In this document: positions 5,776-6,970 of the stretch, piece after piece
Layout: each line of letters opens with the position of its first letter
Position numbering within the stretch: the stretch's first letter is position 1
Origin: an uncultured Rhodospirillales bacterium
GTDB taxonomy: Bacteria; Pseudomonadota; Alphaproteobacteria; Acetobacterales; Acetobacteraceae
Length of the DNA: 6,970 nt
Assembly (NCBI GenBank): GCA_903932545.1
Contig: CAIZGT010000477.1
Location: 1 to 6,970 of the forward strand
Reading direction: 5' to 3'
Translations under genes and position numbers: made by a program
Notes under the pieces: model-generated
What the model was told of the DNA's origin: nothing
Seen by the model: only the letters and a program-made list of their open reading frames with translations
Database searches by the model: none

Positions 5776-6970
5776 ATGCCGCATGATGCAGGTCAGCCCG
5801 AACGCGCTCAACTCCACGTGGCTTGGGATCAACTCATAACCCTCGGCGGGCGACCGGCGGCCAGCGACATTCGCGGCCTGTTCGCCGCTGACCCGTCCCG
5901 CGCGGAGCGGTTCACGGTGGGGTTTGGCGATCTCACTATCGATTTTTCGAAAACGGCCATCGATGACGACGCGCTCGAAGCGTTGCTCGGGCTGGCGCGC
6001 GCGGCGACGCTGAACCTGTTCCGAGATCGCTTGTTCGATGGCGATGCGGTCAACACCACCGAGCGCCGCGCTGCAATGCACATGGCATTGCGCGGTGGCC
6101 CGGATGGCGGTTTTTCGGCGGTTCTGCCGAGCGGGCGCGAGCCTGCATCTGATATTGCCACGGCTGAATTGAGCCGGATGCGCGATTTCGTCACAGCGGT
6201 GCATGACGGCACACTGCGCGGCGTTGAGGGTGAGGTTTTCACCCATGTGATCAGCATCGGCATCGGTGGCTCCGATCTCGGCCCGCTGATGGCCACCGAG
6301 GCGCTGACGATGGCGCGCGGGCCGAAGCTTGATGTTCGCTATGTTTCAAATGTTGACGCAACCGGCCTCGCCGTGGCCACGCGCGGGCTCAACCCGGCGC
6401 GGACGCTGATTATCGTCGCGTCGAAAACCTTCACCACGCAAGAGACCATCGAGAATGCCCGCGCGGCGCGGGCGTGGCTGGTGGCGGCTTTGGGCGAAGG
6501 CGCGGTTGCCAGCCATTTTGCCGCATTGTCCACCAACACCGCCGCGGTGTCGGCCTTTGGGATTTCGCCTGAGCGTATGTTCGGCTTCCGCGATTGGGTG
6601 GGCGGGCGCTTCTCGCTGTGGTCGCCGGTGGGCTTGTCCATCGCGCTGGCGGCCGGGTGGGAGAATTTCGAGGCTTTGCTCAACGGCGCTGAGGCGATGG
6701 ACCGACATTTCCGCGCCGAGCCGTTTGCCACCAATTTGCCGGTGCTGCTCGCGTTGGTGGGGATATGGCACGTCAATATCTGCGGCTGTCGCACCCATTG
6801 CGTGCTGGCCTATGACGACCGGCTGAAGCGGTTTCCCGCCTATCTCCAGCAGCTGGAGATGGAGAGCAACGGCAAGTCGGTGCAGCGGGATGGCAAGCAT
6901 GTTGACCATGCGACCTGCCCGGTGCTGTTCGGCGAGCCGGGCACGGATGCGCAGCACAGCTTCATGCAGC
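5776..6970 (+). CDS. pgi: Glucose-6-phosphate isomerase, 3' end outside window
   Basis: The first 398 residues of a cytoplasmic isomerase that interconverts glucose 6-phosphate and fructose 6-phosphate; bacterial Pgi is usually about 545 aa, so roughly a quarter lies beyond the edge. Visible motifs: NTTERRAAMHMALR (93-106), SIGIGGSDLGP (160-170), VSNVDA (190-195), VASKTFTTQET (214-224) for phosphate binding, the PGI signature DWVGGRFSLWSPVG (273-286) with Arg278, MESNGK (362-367) with catalytic Glu363, and GEPGTDAQHSF (386-396) with His394. The catalytic lysine is expected beyond the window. The reading frame is open from start to edge. Unusual points are AYDD (345-348), where most homologues have PYD, and a C-x-C-x3-C cluster at 336, 338 and 342. 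It follows the bamF-like gene after 118 bp and probably has its own promoter. Confidence 0.96.
   Translation, partial: MPHDAGQPERAQLHVAWDQLITLGGRPAASDIRGLFAADPSRAERFTVGFGDLTIDFSKTAIDDDALEALLGLARAATLNLFRDRLFDGDAVNTTERRAAMHMALRGGPDGGFSAVLPSGREPASDIATAELSRMRDFVTAVHDGTLRGVEGEVFTHVISIGIGGSDLGPLMATEALTMARGPKLDVRYVSNVDATGLAVATRGLNPARTLIIVASKTFTTQETIENARAARAWLVAALGEGAVASHFAALSTNTAAVSAFGISPERMFGFRDWVGGRFSLWSPVGLSIALAAGWENFEALLNGAEAMDRHFRAEPFATNLPVLLALVGIWHVNICGCRTHCVLAYDDRLKRFPAYLQQLEMESNGKSVQRDGKHVDHATCPVLFGEPGTDAQHSFMQ

Noticed and set aside
5755..6957. Several minus-strand open frames opposite pgi (for example 5755-6246 and 6346-6957)
   Set aside because: The plus strand carries a continuous Pgi frame with all expected motifs; these are reflections of its codon bias.

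Overview
The window looks like an ordinary chromosomal stretch from an alphaproteobacterium. G+C is moderately high, and the run ribF–ileS–lspA–DUF3035 lipoprotein (BamF-like) is a recognisable alphaproteobacterial gene order. Motif wording in Pgi and RibF is compatible with Rhodospirillales/Acetobacteraceae, but that finer placement is an inference. No RNA genes, CRISPR arrays, insertion sequences or prophage parts were seen.

Layout. Positions 7–759 (minus strand) carry a complete 250-aa protein of the 2-keto-4-pentenoate hydratase / fumarylacetoacetase-like family. A 71-bp gap (760–830) separates it from a plus-strand block that starts divergently: ribF (831–1769), ileS (1802–4558), lspA (4555–5067) and a bamF-type lipoprotein gene (5064–5657). 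The last two junctions are 4-nt ATGA overlaps, so ileS–lspA–bamF is very probably one translationally coupled unit. After a 118-bp gap (5658–5775) with small inverted repeats, pgi (glucose-6-phosphate isomerase) starts at 5776 and runs off the right edge; 398 residues are visible.

How the genes fit together. RibF makes FMN and FAD, and IleRS charges tRNA-Ile. LspA cleaves lipoprotein signal peptides. The gene after lspA encodes a predicted lipoprotein that should itself be an LspA substrate and that resembles an accessory subunit of the outer-membrane BAM complex. Pgi belongs to central sugar metabolism and appears to be a separate transcription unit. The hydratase has no pathway partner in view.

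I found no convincing undescribed system. The points worth a second look are modest: coupling of lspA to its likely substrate gene, an unusual Gly beside the second catalytic Asp of LspA, a cysteine cluster and a Pro-to-Ala change in Pgi, a repeated dyad motif upstream of pgi, an alternative TTG start for ileS, and an orphan hydratase.
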